From Chloroflexota bacterium (GTDB lineage Bacteria > Chloroflexota > Chloroflexia > Thermomicrobiales > UBA6265), in contig JAEWEG010000066.1 of the NCBI GenBank assembly GCA_023389575.1, positions 95,465 through 159,464 of the forward strand: a stretch of 64,000 nt of DNA, given 5' to 3'. Below, piece after piece: positions 25,596 to 33,876 of this stretch. Below the pieces are notes generated by a model that had not been told where the DNA came from, did not search any database, and saw nothing but the letters and a program-made list of their open reading frames with translations. Numbering within the stretch: the first letter of the stretch is position 1; each line of letters starts with the position of its first letter. The translations under genes and the position numbers were made by a program.

Positions 25596-27095
25596 TCAGG
25601 GCAACCAGCCGGTCACCGTGTCCCAGCCGTCCATGAGGTCGTTGCTCACCCTTCGGTAGCCATCGGCCAGATTGTTTGGGATCGCGATGGCCCGCATCGC
25701 CCCGGTCATGTCCAGGCCGTCAACCCATACCCATCCACTGATTGTCTCGCCACCCGCCTCGACCTCGATCGGCCACCATTCGAGACCCGTGCCGGATTCA
25801 GGCATTCCCGTTATGGCGACCTCGCTACCCATCGGCAAAGTTGCGATCAGCTCTGAGTCTTTGTCAGGACCGGTGCGAACGTTGAGGTTGTCGTTTACCG
25901 TCGCGCGCATCTCTGGTGCCATCCCGATAACTCCGTTGACCATCGAGCCCACGCCGTCGGTTCCCGCCAGGTTCACACCCACCACGGCCGTCACGATCGC
26001 CATCAGCAGGCACATGCGCCACATCACATGGCGAACCCGGGGTGAACGTCGCAATCGCTGACCGCCCGCAACCCAGGCCCGTCTCGCCAGGCCCGGCCCA
26101 CGCGGCTCCTCGTCGACGATCTCGGGTTCGTCGTCGTCCGCGTCAGCATCGCCGGTGTCGCCAACCGACCGGGATGGCAGGAGCGCCGTCAGGGCGGAAA
26201 ACATCCCACCGCCAACGTCGGTGGTGGTGTTGATTCCCCGGACCGCCGCCTGCGCGAATGCCCCAGCGGTCTCGAACCTGTCCGCCGGATGCTTCTCCAT
26301 GGCGCGGCCGACCACGTCGTCCACCCAGACGGGCAACTCCAGGTCCGGCCGCACGTGGGACGGCGGTTCTGGTTCCACGTACCGGTGCATGTCGATCAGC
26401 GCCTGCTGTTCGGCCTCTCCCTGCAGCCCGGGCGCCTCGAAGGGCGGCCGGCCGGTGACCATCTCGTAAAACACACAACCCAGCGAATAGATGTCGGTCT
26501 GACCAGCGACCGGTTCCTTGTTCACTTGTTCCGGCGCGAGGTACGCGGCCGTGCCGAAAAGTTCCCCGCCAACATGGTCCTGGCGTGGCGCGAACTCCTG
26601 CGCCAGCCCAAAGTCGATCAGCTTCACCGCGCCATCATCGCCGAGCAGGATGTTCTGCGGCTTGAGGTCCAGATGCACCACCAGGCGCACGTGAATGGAG
26701 TCCAGCGCTTCCGTCACGTTGGTCAACACGCGCACCGCCTCTTCGAGATCCAGCGCGCCGTCCTGCTCGATGATGGACTTGAGCGTTCGCCCTTCGATCA
26801 GTTCAAGCACGAGCCAGGGACCATCCAGGAAGTTCCCGTAATAGCCAACCACGTTCGGATGCGACGCGAAGTTCGTCATCCGGCCCTCGTTATTGAAGCG
26901 CCTGATCGCCTCCGGGCTTTCCCTGTATCGCTCGTGCAGACGCTTCACGGCCACCGGCCGCCTCGTCGCGATTTCCCGCCCGCGATAGACCGTGGAGAGC
27001 CCGCCCTTGCCGAGCACCTCGTCGAGGTACACCTCGAATGCCCCCGCTATGACCACCGTGTTGGCAGTATTTGCTCTGGATGGGCTCTCGATCAT
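25596..27095 (-). CDS. Membrane Ser/Thr protein kinase with external SH3 domain
   Basis: A 499-residue Hanks-type kinase. The kinase domain (about residues 20-290) shows the glycine loop GKGGLSTVY, VAVK lysine K51, catalytic HLDLKPQN, DFG (161-163) and APEQ. An acidic linker (DADADDDEPEIVDEEP) follows, then a membrane helix at about 360-377 and one SH3-like domain outside (about 397-465: DNLNVRTGPDKDSEL ... SGWVWVDGL). Where Gram-positive kinases use PASTA repeats to sense the wall, this one carries an SH3 domain like those of the nearby secreted glucosaminidase. The start is uncertain: ATG 27095 gives 19 residues before the kinase domain; an upstream start at 27224 would add 43. Confidence 0.9.
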   Translation of the reverse strand: MIESPSRANTANTVVIAGAFEVYLDEVLGKGGLSTVYRGREIATRRPVAVKRLHERYRESPEAIRRFNNEGRMTNFASHPNVVGYYGNFLDGPWLVLELIEGRTLKSIIEQDGALDLEEAVRVLTNVTEALDSIHVRLVVHLDLKPQNILLGDDGAVKLIDFGLAQEFAPRQDHVGGELFGTAAYLAPEQVNKEPVAGQTDIYSLGCVFYEMVTGRPPFEAPGLQGEAEQQALIDMHRYVEPEPPSHVRPDLELPVWVDDVVGRAMEKHPADRFETAGAFAQAAVRGINTTTDVGGGMFSALTALLPSRSVGDTGDADADDDEPEIVDEEPRGPGLARRAWVAGGQRLRRSPRVRHVMWRMCLLMAIVTAVVGVNLAGTDGVGSMVNGVIGMAPEMRATVNDNLNVRTGPDKDSELIATLPMGSEVAITGMPESGTGLEWWPIEVEAGGETISGWVWVDGLDMTGAMRAIAIPNNLADGYRRVSNDLMDGWDTVTGWLP

Positions 27096-27311
27096 GCCGG
27101 GCGAAGCACCTGGGTACAAGCTGGATACGTGGACGTCGTCGCGGGCAGATGGAACTGTCTTGCCTGTGCGTACACCTTCAACTGTATCAGAGGCCGATGC
27201 ACGCTTCCCCGACCACCGATCCACCTAAAGCGGGCGCAAGTTGCCGCTCCCTTGCGGGATCGGTATGATGCCAGTCAAAGTCTCTGAGCCACATTCATGA
27301 AAGGATCAGGC

Positions 27312-28274
27312 ATGAAGATTGGTGTGTTCACGGTACTGTTCGCCCAGCGCCCCTTCGAGGAAGCGCTCGACTACATCAAGGACGCTGGCGTCGAGGCGGT
27401 GGAAATCGGCACGGGCGGCGCTCCAGGAAACGCCCACTGCGACCTGAACAGCCTCGTCGACAACGCCCAGGCCCAGAAGGATTACCTTAGCCTGATCACT
27501 GGTCGCGGGCTCGAAATCAGCGCGCTCTCCTGTCACGGCAACCCGCTCCACCCCAACAAGGACGCGGCCCGAACCGACGACGAAACGTTCCGCAAGACGG
27601 TTCGCCTCGCCGAACAGCTTGGCGTGCAAAATGTGATCACCTTCTCGGGCTGTCCTGGTGACTCGGAGAACGCCAAATACCCGAACTGGGTGACATGTCC
27701 GTGGCCAACCGACTATGCCGACCTCCTCGAATGGCAGTGGAACGAAGTCGCCACGCCATACTGGGCCGACGCCGCGAAGTACGCATCCGACCACAATGTT
27801 CGGGTCGCGATCGAATTGCATCCCGGCTTCCTTGGCTACCACACCGAGTCGTTCTGGCGACTGCGTGAAATTGGCGGCGAGGCGCTCGGTGTCAACTTCG
27901 ACCCTTCGCACCTGTTCTGGCAGGGCATGGATCCGCTCGTCTGCGCCCGAGAACTGAAGGACGCCATTTACCACGTCCACATGAAGGACACCTGGCTTGA
28001 TCAGCCGAACATCCGGCGCAATGGCGTGCTGGATACGAAGCAATACACCGACGAGGTCAATCGCTCGTGGATCTTCCGCACGGTTGGATATGGGCACGGC
28101 CCAGAGTTCTGGCGCTCGTTCATTTCCGAACTCCGGATGGCCGGATACGATGGCGTCCTGTCCATCGAGCACGAGGACTCGTTGATGAGCATCAACGAAG
28201 GGTTCAACCGGGCGGTGGAATTCCTCAAGGATTGCGTCATCCGCGAGACACCCGGCGACGCCTGGTGGGTCTAG
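27312..28274 (+). CDS. Sugar phosphate isomerase/epimerase (xylose-isomerase-like TIM barrel)
   Basis: A 320-residue TIM-barrel enzyme of the AP-endonuclease-2/IolE-like superfamily. Metal-ligand positions are visible as Glu in VAIELHPGF, Asp/His in VNFDPSHLFW, His in YHVHMKDTW and Glu in LSIEHEDSL. GCPGDSENAKYPNWV fits sugar-isomerase homologues frequently encoded beside Gfo/Idh/MocA dehydrogenases. AAAGGA ends seven bases before the ATG at 27312, which decides the start. It is 28 bases upstream of such a dehydrogenase gene, so the pair likely handles one sugar or inositol-like substrate of unknown identity. Confidence 0.9.
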   Translation: MKIGVFTVLFAQRPFEEALDYIKDAGVEAVEIGTGGAPGNAHCDLNSLVDNAQAQKDYLSLITGRGLEISALSCHGNPLHPNKDAARTDDETFRKTVRLAEQLGVQNVITFSGCPGDSENAKYPNWVTCPWPTDYADLLEWQWNEVATPYWADAAKYASDHNVRVAIELHPGFLGYHTESFWRLREIGGEALGVNFDPSHLFWQGMDPLVCARELKDAIYHVHMKDTWLDQPNIRRNGVLDTKQYTDEVNRSWIFRTVGYGHGPEFWRSFISELRMAGYDGVLSIEHEDSLMSINEGFNRAVEFLKDCVIRETPGDAWWV

Positions 28275-28302
28275 ATTCCAGCAACACAACGAGGAGAGAA
28301 GC

Positions 28303-29472
28303 ATGAGCGAAATCGGAGTAGGACTCGTCGGTTACAAATTCATGGGCAGGGCGCACTCCAACGCCTATCGCCAGGTCGCCCACTTCTTCGACGTGGACCC
28401 GACCCCTGTCATGCGGGCCATTTGCGGCCGTGACGCCGAAGCCACCCAGCGCGCCGCCGACCAGCTTGGCTGGGAGAGCATCGAAACCGATTTCCACGCC
28501 CTAGTCGCCCGGGACGACATCGGCCTGGTCGATGTCTCCACGCCTGGCTATACCCATCGCGACGTGGTGATGGCAGCCGTGGAAGCCGGAAAGCACGTGC
28601 TCTGTGAAAAGCCGCTGGCGAACACGCTGGTCGAGGCCGGTGAAATGCTGCAAGCCGCCCGCAAGGCTGGCGTCATCCATATGGTGAACTTCAACTACCG
28701 GCGGGTACCCGCCGTGCAGTATGTCAAGAAACTCATCGACGACGGCCGGCTTGGAGAAATCCGCCACTGGCGCGCCGTCTACCTCCAGGACTGGCTGGTC
28801 GACGAGTCCGTTCCGTTGGCCTGGCGCCTGAAGAAGGAACTGGCGGGATCGGGCGCGCTGGGAGATATCGGCGCGCACATTCTCGATCTGTCGCAATTCC
28901 TGGTCGGACCGGTCACGAAGGTTGTTAGCACGCTGGACACCTTCGTGAAGGAGCGGCCCGTCGAGGTCCAGAACTCAGGCGGCTCCGGGCTCAGTTGGGA
29001 AGCCGGAAGCGAGAAGGGCGAAGTCACCGTCGATGACTCGACTACCTTCCTCGCCCGCTTCGATAACGGCGCCACGGGCACGTTCGAGGCCACCCGCATG
29101 GCGGCGGGACGGCGCAACTTCAACAGCTTCGAGATCAACGGCTCGCTGGGCAGCGTGGTCTTCAACCTGGAGCGCCTCAACGAGTTGCAGGTCTACTTCC
29201 GCGAGGATGAAGCCGGTTTGCAGGGATTCCGCACCATCAATGTCACGGAGTCCGTCCACCCGTACACCGGCGCATGGTGGCCGTCGGGGCACATCATCGG
29301 CTGGGAACATACCCACACCCACGTTGTGAAGGACATGCTCGACGGCATCAAGTCGGGGACCAACCCGGCTCCGTCGTTCGAGGATGGCTACAAGAACCAG
29401 GCGGTTCTCGAAGCAGTGATCCGCAGCGCGGAGTCAGGCTCCTGGGAAGCGCCAGAACCGCTGCCCGAGTAG
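28303..29472 (+). CDS. Gfo/Idh/MocA family NAD(P)-dependent oxidoreductase
   Basis: A 389-residue sugar dehydrogenase. The Rossmann N-terminus is GVGLVGYKFMGRAHSNAY (with GYKFMG in place of the commoner GxGxxG), then VDVSTPGYTHRDVV, the catalytic-site HVLCEKPLA (Lys in EKP) and the C-terminal half with GSGALGDIGAHILDL, typical of this family. AGGAGA precedes the ATG. It is the second gene of a two-gene operon with the sugar isomerase. Substrate unknown. Confidence 0.92.
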   Translation: MSEIGVGLVGYKFMGRAHSNAYRQVAHFFDVDPTPVMRAICGRDAEATQRAADQLGWESIETDFHALVARDDIGLVDVSTPGYTHRDVVMAAVEAGKHVLCEKPLANTLVEAGEMLQAARKAGVIHMVNFNYRRVPAVQYVKKLIDDGRLGEIRHWRAVYLQDWLVDESVPLAWRLKKELAGSGALGDIGAHILDLSQFLVGPVTKVVSTLDTFVKERPVEVQNSGGSGLSWEAGSEKGEVTVDDSTTFLARFDNGATGTFEATRMAAGRRNFNSFEINGSLGSVVFNLERLNELQVYFREDEAGLQGFRTINVTESVHPYTGAWWPSGHIIGWEHTHTHVVKDMLDGIKSGTNPAPSFEDGYKNQAVLEAVIRSAESGSWEAPEPLPE

Positions 29473-29539
29473 GCACAGCCCAGCGAGCCGAATGCGAGCG
29501 TGTGGCTGTGCGCACTTCTCACCCAACTACGACACCCGC

Positions 29540-29570
29540 AAAGGCGGCCAGGACTTCGGGCCGCCTTTCG
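29540..29570. terminator. Bidirectional hairpin terminator
   Basis: AAAGGCGGCC (29540-29549) pairs perfectly with GGCCGCCTTT (29559-29568), nine-base loop, ending in TTTCG. Between the convergent oxidoreductase and kinase-repeat genes. Confidence 0.85.
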
Positions 29571-29586
29571 CATGCGTCTCACCGGG

Positions 29587-31953
29587 TCAACGATGAGAAC
29601 CGCTGCCTTGCGCCAACCGGCGCCGGTTTCGGATGGCGAGGGCGACACGGTCGCGCTCATCCTCGGACAGGATATCGAGCGCACCGTGCGGGTCCGGCAC
29701 CGCCACGATCACGATCGCCTCATCATTGTCTCGGGCGATCGCTGCCTGGATCCGCCGGACGTGTGCCATCTGGATTACCTGCTCCTCGAGCCGATCGATG
29801 GAGTATTCGCCATCGAGGCGAGGATCGCGATCCAGCCCCATCGCTTTCGCGGTTGGAATCAGCTGCGCCATTCGCACATGATCCCGCGGGTTCGCCTCCG
29901 ACGCCGCGATGAGTTCATCGATCACCGACATCCGCTCGACCACCTGCTGTATTCGGGCCCACATCTTCCGCTCGGGAATCCGCACGCCCACCCGCTCGAC
30001 CCGGTTGAGGGCGGAGATGACCTCGGTATCGTCGTCCTGTCCCATGGCCTGTTGTAGCGCGTCCAGGGCCTTGTGCCCCTCGATCATCTTTCGCATTCGG
30101 CGTCGTTCCGGCGCGCTCAATCGCTCGGGAGCGCCTTCCGGTGGATCGATCAGGAGCTGCGACATGGCGCTCACATCGCGACGAGTCAGGGCCGCGCGCG
30201 CCTTCTCGAGCCACGCCAGCCGCCTGGTCGCCAACTCCACCCGGTCGAGCTTGTCCGCGTCGAGCAGGTCCGACCCCTCGAACAACTCGGCGTCATAGGC
30301 CGCGACGATGAGGAGGTCCTCGTCGGATTCGATGGCTCGGGAGAGCGCGGGCCACTCGATGGCCTGAAGCACCTTTCGAAGCGACGCCCGGTCCGTATCT
30401 CCAAGCACCACCAACCTCCCAGACATCGCCATGTCGGCGAGGACATCGGTATCGCCACGTCCAAGGGCGGATTCCAGTTCGTTGCGCACCTCGATCCGCT
30501 CGACGGCGAGCCTGGCTTGATTCCGCGCTTCCACACCGAGCGGTATCCGACGTACCGCCGCCTCCTCGGCCAGCGTTACCACGGACTGATCGCGGCCCTG
30601 CCGAGCCTCCGCCAGGATCCGCCGCTCGTAGCTCGCCGCCAGCACCGCTTCGACCTGCAACCGCACCAGCGCCGACATCTGGGCGTCCCCGATCTGGGAC
30701 CAGATGCGGATCACCTCAGCCTCGTCGTTTCGATCCAGCGCCGCCTGCAACTCCGAGAGGTCTCCAGCGGATGTGCGTCCTGCCCGCTCCTCGTCCACCA
30801 CGGAGTCCATGTCGAACCCCCATCCGAAATCGACGGTGGGCTCTGGCCAACCCGTCTCGGTGGCTGGTGGCGGATGTCGCCACCCCTGCGCCACGGATTG
30901 AGGTGGTGTCGCGGGTTCCGCCGGTGGGGCGTTCCACGAATCCGTGTAGTGCGCTCGCATCCGGGCAACAATCGGCGCGACATCCCACCCACTGTCGTCC
31001 ACCGCGTCCGGCGCGGTGTCGAACTCCTCCGAAAGCTTGAGCCGGGGAATCAGCCGCAAGGCGTCCAGAATCGCTCGCCGGTCGCCATCGGCCGCCGAGG
31101 CAAGGCCATCCAGCAGACGCTGGGTCTTGACCGATGTGTCCCTGCGCGCTTCGATAAACGCTCGCGATGCCTGGAGGTTGGCCAGATCACGTTCCCTGAA
31201 CAGGAGTGCTCCGGACAAGCCAACGGGTGGATCGCCGTGGCGAAGCCGCAGGCCAGGATTGTCGGCCAGCGCCGCCAGGGAGGTGACGATCACCAGTGCC
31301 GCGAATCCGTCCCGCAGGACGACATCGCGATGGAGCGTCGGGTGACGGTAGCCAGGTGAGCCATTGCCGACCGGGCCGAACGGCGAATCTCGCCAGGAGG
31401 CGGAGTCGAGGTCGACGCAGGCGAGTTGCCCATTCGCCCGCACCATGATGTTCTGCGCGGAGTAGTCGCCATGGAAGAACCCCAGTGGCTGCAACTCATT
31501 CCACATCTGGGTGAAGCCCGCGGAGAGCGCCCGAATAACCCCACAATTTCCTGCCTGGGTCGCCCGATCGATGCCAGCCAGCAACGTGGGACCGGGTATC
31601 CAGTCCATCGCGACGACCGCCACATGACTTCCCATTCGCTCGGCGAACCAGTCCGCGTGGTGCGGCAGAATCGTGATGGCGCCGGGCAATCTGGGGAGGT
31701 CGCGGGACGCCTGGAACTCGCCAAGCGAGGTGTAACGTACAGTCCAGTCCACGTCCTTGCCCGGGAGTGCTACGATACGTAAAGCAACGTAGCTCCCGTC
31801 CGTGCGCCGCAAGTGCGCCACCATCGCGTTGTTCCCCGCGACAACATGAGGTTCACCGGCCTGGTCTAGAACCGGCTTCGCGCGAAGTTCGGCGAGGACA
31901 GGAACGTGTGACCCGGCCAGTGCGTTCTGGAGGTGAGTACGTCTCTCCACCAC
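29587..31953 (-). CDS. Kinase-fold protein with about eight tandem helical repeats
   Basis: A 788-residue soluble protein. Residues about 20-260 have a protein-kinase/phosphotransferase-like fold: an N-lobe with YVALRIVAL, hinge VAMDWIPGPTLL, catalytic-loop-like FFHGDYSAQNIMV (H161-G-D163, N168) and the metal Asp in CVDLDSASW (D181). No glycine loop is obvious, so activity is uncertain. A Pro/Trp-rich linker (about 340-385) leads to the C-terminal half (402-779), in which an all-helical unit of about 44-57 residues recurs eight times, each starting A-L-x-R-x-D-x-x-x-V and ending in an Arg-rich helix. GTG 31953 is chosen because AAGGGA lies six bases upstream; GTG 31971 adds six residues. It is divergent from two membrane coiled-coil genes and may act with them. 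I do not know a named family. Confidence 0.75.
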   Translation of the reverse strand: MVERRTHLQNALAGSHVPVLAELRAKPVLDQAGEPHVVAGNNAMVAHLRRTDGSYVALRIVALPGKDVDWTVRYTSLGEFQASRDLPRLPGAITILPHHADWFAERMGSHVAVVAMDWIPGPTLLAGIDRATQAGNCGVIRALSAGFTQMWNELQPLGFFHGDYSAQNIMVRANGQLACVDLDSASWRDSPFGPVGNGSPGYRHPTLHRDVVLRDGFAALVIVTSLAALADNPGLRLRHGDPPVGLSGALLFRERDLANLQASRAFIEARRDTSVKTQRLLDGLASAADGDRRAILDALRLIPRLKLSEEFDTAPDAVDDSGWDVAPIVARMRAHYTDSWNAPPAEPATPPQSVAQGWRHPPPATETGWPEPTVDFGWGFDMDSVVDEERAGRTSAGDLSELQAALDRNDEAEVIRIWSQIGDAQMSALVRLQVEAVLAASYERRILAEARQGRDQSVVTLAEEAAVRRIPLGVEARNQARLAVERIEVRNELESALGRGDTDVLADMAMSGRLVVLGDTDRASLRKVLQAIEWPALSRAIESDEDLLIVAAYDAELFEGSDLLDADKLDRVELATRRLAWLEKARAALTRRDVSAMSQLLIDPPEGAPERLSAPERRRMRKMIEGHKALDALQQAMGQDDDTEVISALNRVERVGVRIPERKMWARIQQVVERMSVIDELIAASEANPRDHVRMAQLIPTAKAMGLDRDPRLDGEYSIDRLEEQVIQMAHVRRIQAAIARDNDEAIVIVAVPDPHGALDILSEDERDRVALAIRNRRRLAQGSGSHR

Positions 31954-32035
31954 ATGCGTTCCCTTCGTCACTCGTGATCTCGGCGCCGGTCACTTCACAT
32001 CTCAGGGCTGGCATCCGGTGCCCGATTCTCCTTCG

Positions 32036-32065
32036 ATTGTAGTAGACATGACACAGCACATACAT
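32036..32065. promoter_or_regulatory. Weak divergent promoter candidates
   Basis: Minus-strand TACAAT (32036-32041) could be the -10 for the kinase-repeat gene. On the plus strand TTGTAG (32037-32042) and ATACAT (32060-32065) at 17-base spacing could serve the coiled-coil gene. The two overlap, so they would compete if real. Confidence 0.3.
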
Positions 32066-32149
32066 CGCGGCACCGTCTCGGAAAGGTAAGGGCCATTGCA
32101 ACGCGGATCCAGAAACAGGCCACATGGCGGGACGACGGCGGATGACACC

Positions 32150-33817
32150 ATGACTTCGGCGACCAACATCCGGCCCATCACCGATGCCTCGAATTCCCGG
32201 CACACGCCGGGCGATTCCTATGGCAGCATCTGGACCAGCGCTTCCAACGTCGCCTCCGAAATCGAAGGCATCGCGAGCTCGTTGAGCGAGGTGGACCAGC
32301 GATCCTCTTCCCGCCTTCGCGACCTTGGGAACGCGCTGTCCTCCGATGTTGGACGCGCCCGGTGGTCCGATGTCGATCTCCGCCGCGCCTTCAATACCGA
32401 TCGCCTCTCCCATATGTATGCCGTCCGGCGCGAGGGTGGCTATGCCCCTCGCCGCATCGAGGTCGCGGACAAGGTGCGGAACGTGCTCGTGCTCGTCCCG
32501 ATCTTGCTGACCTGGGCGGCGCTCGCGGAAGCTGCCCGGGCCTACGATCGCTTCCTCGCCGAGCACCCCGAGGAACAGGGAACCCCGTTCCTGCTGCTCT
32601 GGCAACGCGGGTTTGGCGGTGAGGCCAGCATCTTTTCACCGACGTTCTCAACGGTCGCCATCATCGACGCCGTGGTGATCATCGCCATGATCATTCTCAC
32701 GTTCTATACCCACGGCCGCCGGGAAGAGCAGGAAGACATCATCGCGGACACCGCCGCGGCGTTCCAGACGGAGTTCGACAACGTCATGGCCGAGGCCGGA
32801 GTCATCCTGGCCGCCGATCGCGCGAATCGCCCGGCCCAGATCGCCGACAGCGTCGAGCGGCTGGCCGACCGGTTCGACCGAGGGAGCCAGGAACTGCTCA
32901 CCCAGCTCCAGGTCGAACACGATCGGCTCGAACACCTCGCGACTCGCCGCGAACGGGAGTTCGCCGATTTCGGCAAGTTCGCCAGCGGCATGCGCGCGGG
33001 CGCGGAGGAAATGCATCGCCTGCTGGTCGATCTCAGGCAGGTGTCGTCTGGTCTCGAAACTGCCCTCCAGGATCTCGCCAGCGAGGTATCTGGCGCGGGC
33101 GACCAGCAACGATCCCTGTTGACGGCCGTCACCAGCCTCGAACGCATGACGTCATCGGCCATTCAGAGCGACCAGGCCGTCAACCGGCAACTCTCGCAGG
33201 CGGCCCGCAACCTGTCCGAGACCGCCGACAAGGCCATCACCGGCGCCGATCAGGCGGCCCAGGCCGGACGGATCGCCTCGGAGGCGGTCCGCAGCCTGGC
33301 TTCCATCGCCCAGGAAATTGCCGAGGGTCAGGAACGCGTGGATCAACTTGTCTCCGGCGACATGGATGCCAACAGCCTGCTGGCCGAGGCATTGAGGGCC
33401 AACGCGGCGAGTACCGAGAACACCACACGCTCACTGAACGACATCGGCGCCGGGTTCAACCGCATTCGCACGGAATTCGAGCGGCTCAGCGCCCAGACGG
33501 GACAGCATGCCGGCACGCTGTCGTCGCTCCTGGCCCAGCAATCCGATATCGCCCGCGACATTTCGAGCGTCGCCAAGGAACTCGGGTCGGCGGGGCTGAC
33601 GACAGCCCAACGCCAGCGTGAAGTCAACGAGGCACTCCAGCACCTGGTGCAGCGGCTCGACGGCCTGGCCAACACCCTGAACCACATGATCCAAACCGCG
33701 CCAAGCACCGAGAACCTTCAGCGGGCTTTCGCCAACGCCATTCGCTCGGAGTTCGGGCGTGATGGCTCCACCGAGAGCCCCAGCGTCCCGTCGTCCCCTG
33801 GACGATGGTCGCGCTAG
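32150..33817 (+). CDS. Two-TM protein with a long cytoplasmic coiled coil (ZorA/MotA-like layout)
   Basis: A 555-residue protein. After an N-terminal helical region (1-105) come two membrane helices, about 111-129 (VLVLVPILLTWAALAEAA) and 165-187 (FSTVAIIDAVVIIAMIIL), separated by a ~35-residue loop. From 190 to about 530 is an almost continuous coiled coil rich in Ala, Ser, Gln and Glu. The layout (short membrane part, very long tail) recalls ZorA/MotA-like stator proteins, but I see no MotA/TolQ/ExbB sequence motif, so the likeness is architectural. ATG 32150 is used; no strong ribosome site is seen. Its partner gene follows 59 bases later. Confidence 0.7.
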   Translation: MTSATNIRPITDASNSRHTPGDSYGSIWTSASNVASEIEGIASSLSEVDQRSSSRLRDLGNALSSDVGRARWSDVDLRRAFNTDRLSHMYAVRREGGYAPRRIEVADKVRNVLVLVPILLTWAALAEAARAYDRFLAEHPEEQGTPFLLLWQRGFGGEASIFSPTFSTVAIIDAVVIIAMIILTFYTHGRREEQEDIIADTAAAFQTEFDNVMAEAGVILAADRANRPAQIADSVERLADRFDRGSQELLTQLQVEHDRLEHLATRREREFADFGKFASGMRAGAEEMHRLLVDLRQVSSGLETALQDLASEVSGAGDQQRSLLTAVTSLERMTSSAIQSDQAVNRQLSQAARNLSETADKAITGADQAAQAGRIASEAVRSLASIAQEIAEGQERVDQLVSGDMDANSLLAEALRANAASTENTTRSLNDIGAGFNRIRTEFERLSAQTGQHAGTLSSLLAQQSDIARDISSVAKELGSAGLTTAQRQREVNEALQHLVQRLDGLANTLNHMIQTAPSTENLQRAFANAIRSEFGRDGSTESPSVPSSPGRWSR

Positions 33818-33876
33818 CCGAATCTTTGCCAACGTCCTCGCCTTTCGGCTGAACGAAGGGAGCCGGAACCCCGGCC

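Noticed and set aside
30073..31359. 428-codon plus-strand frame inside the kinase-repeat gene
   Set aside because: Arg/His-rich shadow; the minus-strand frame has kinase-fold motifs and regular helical repeats.
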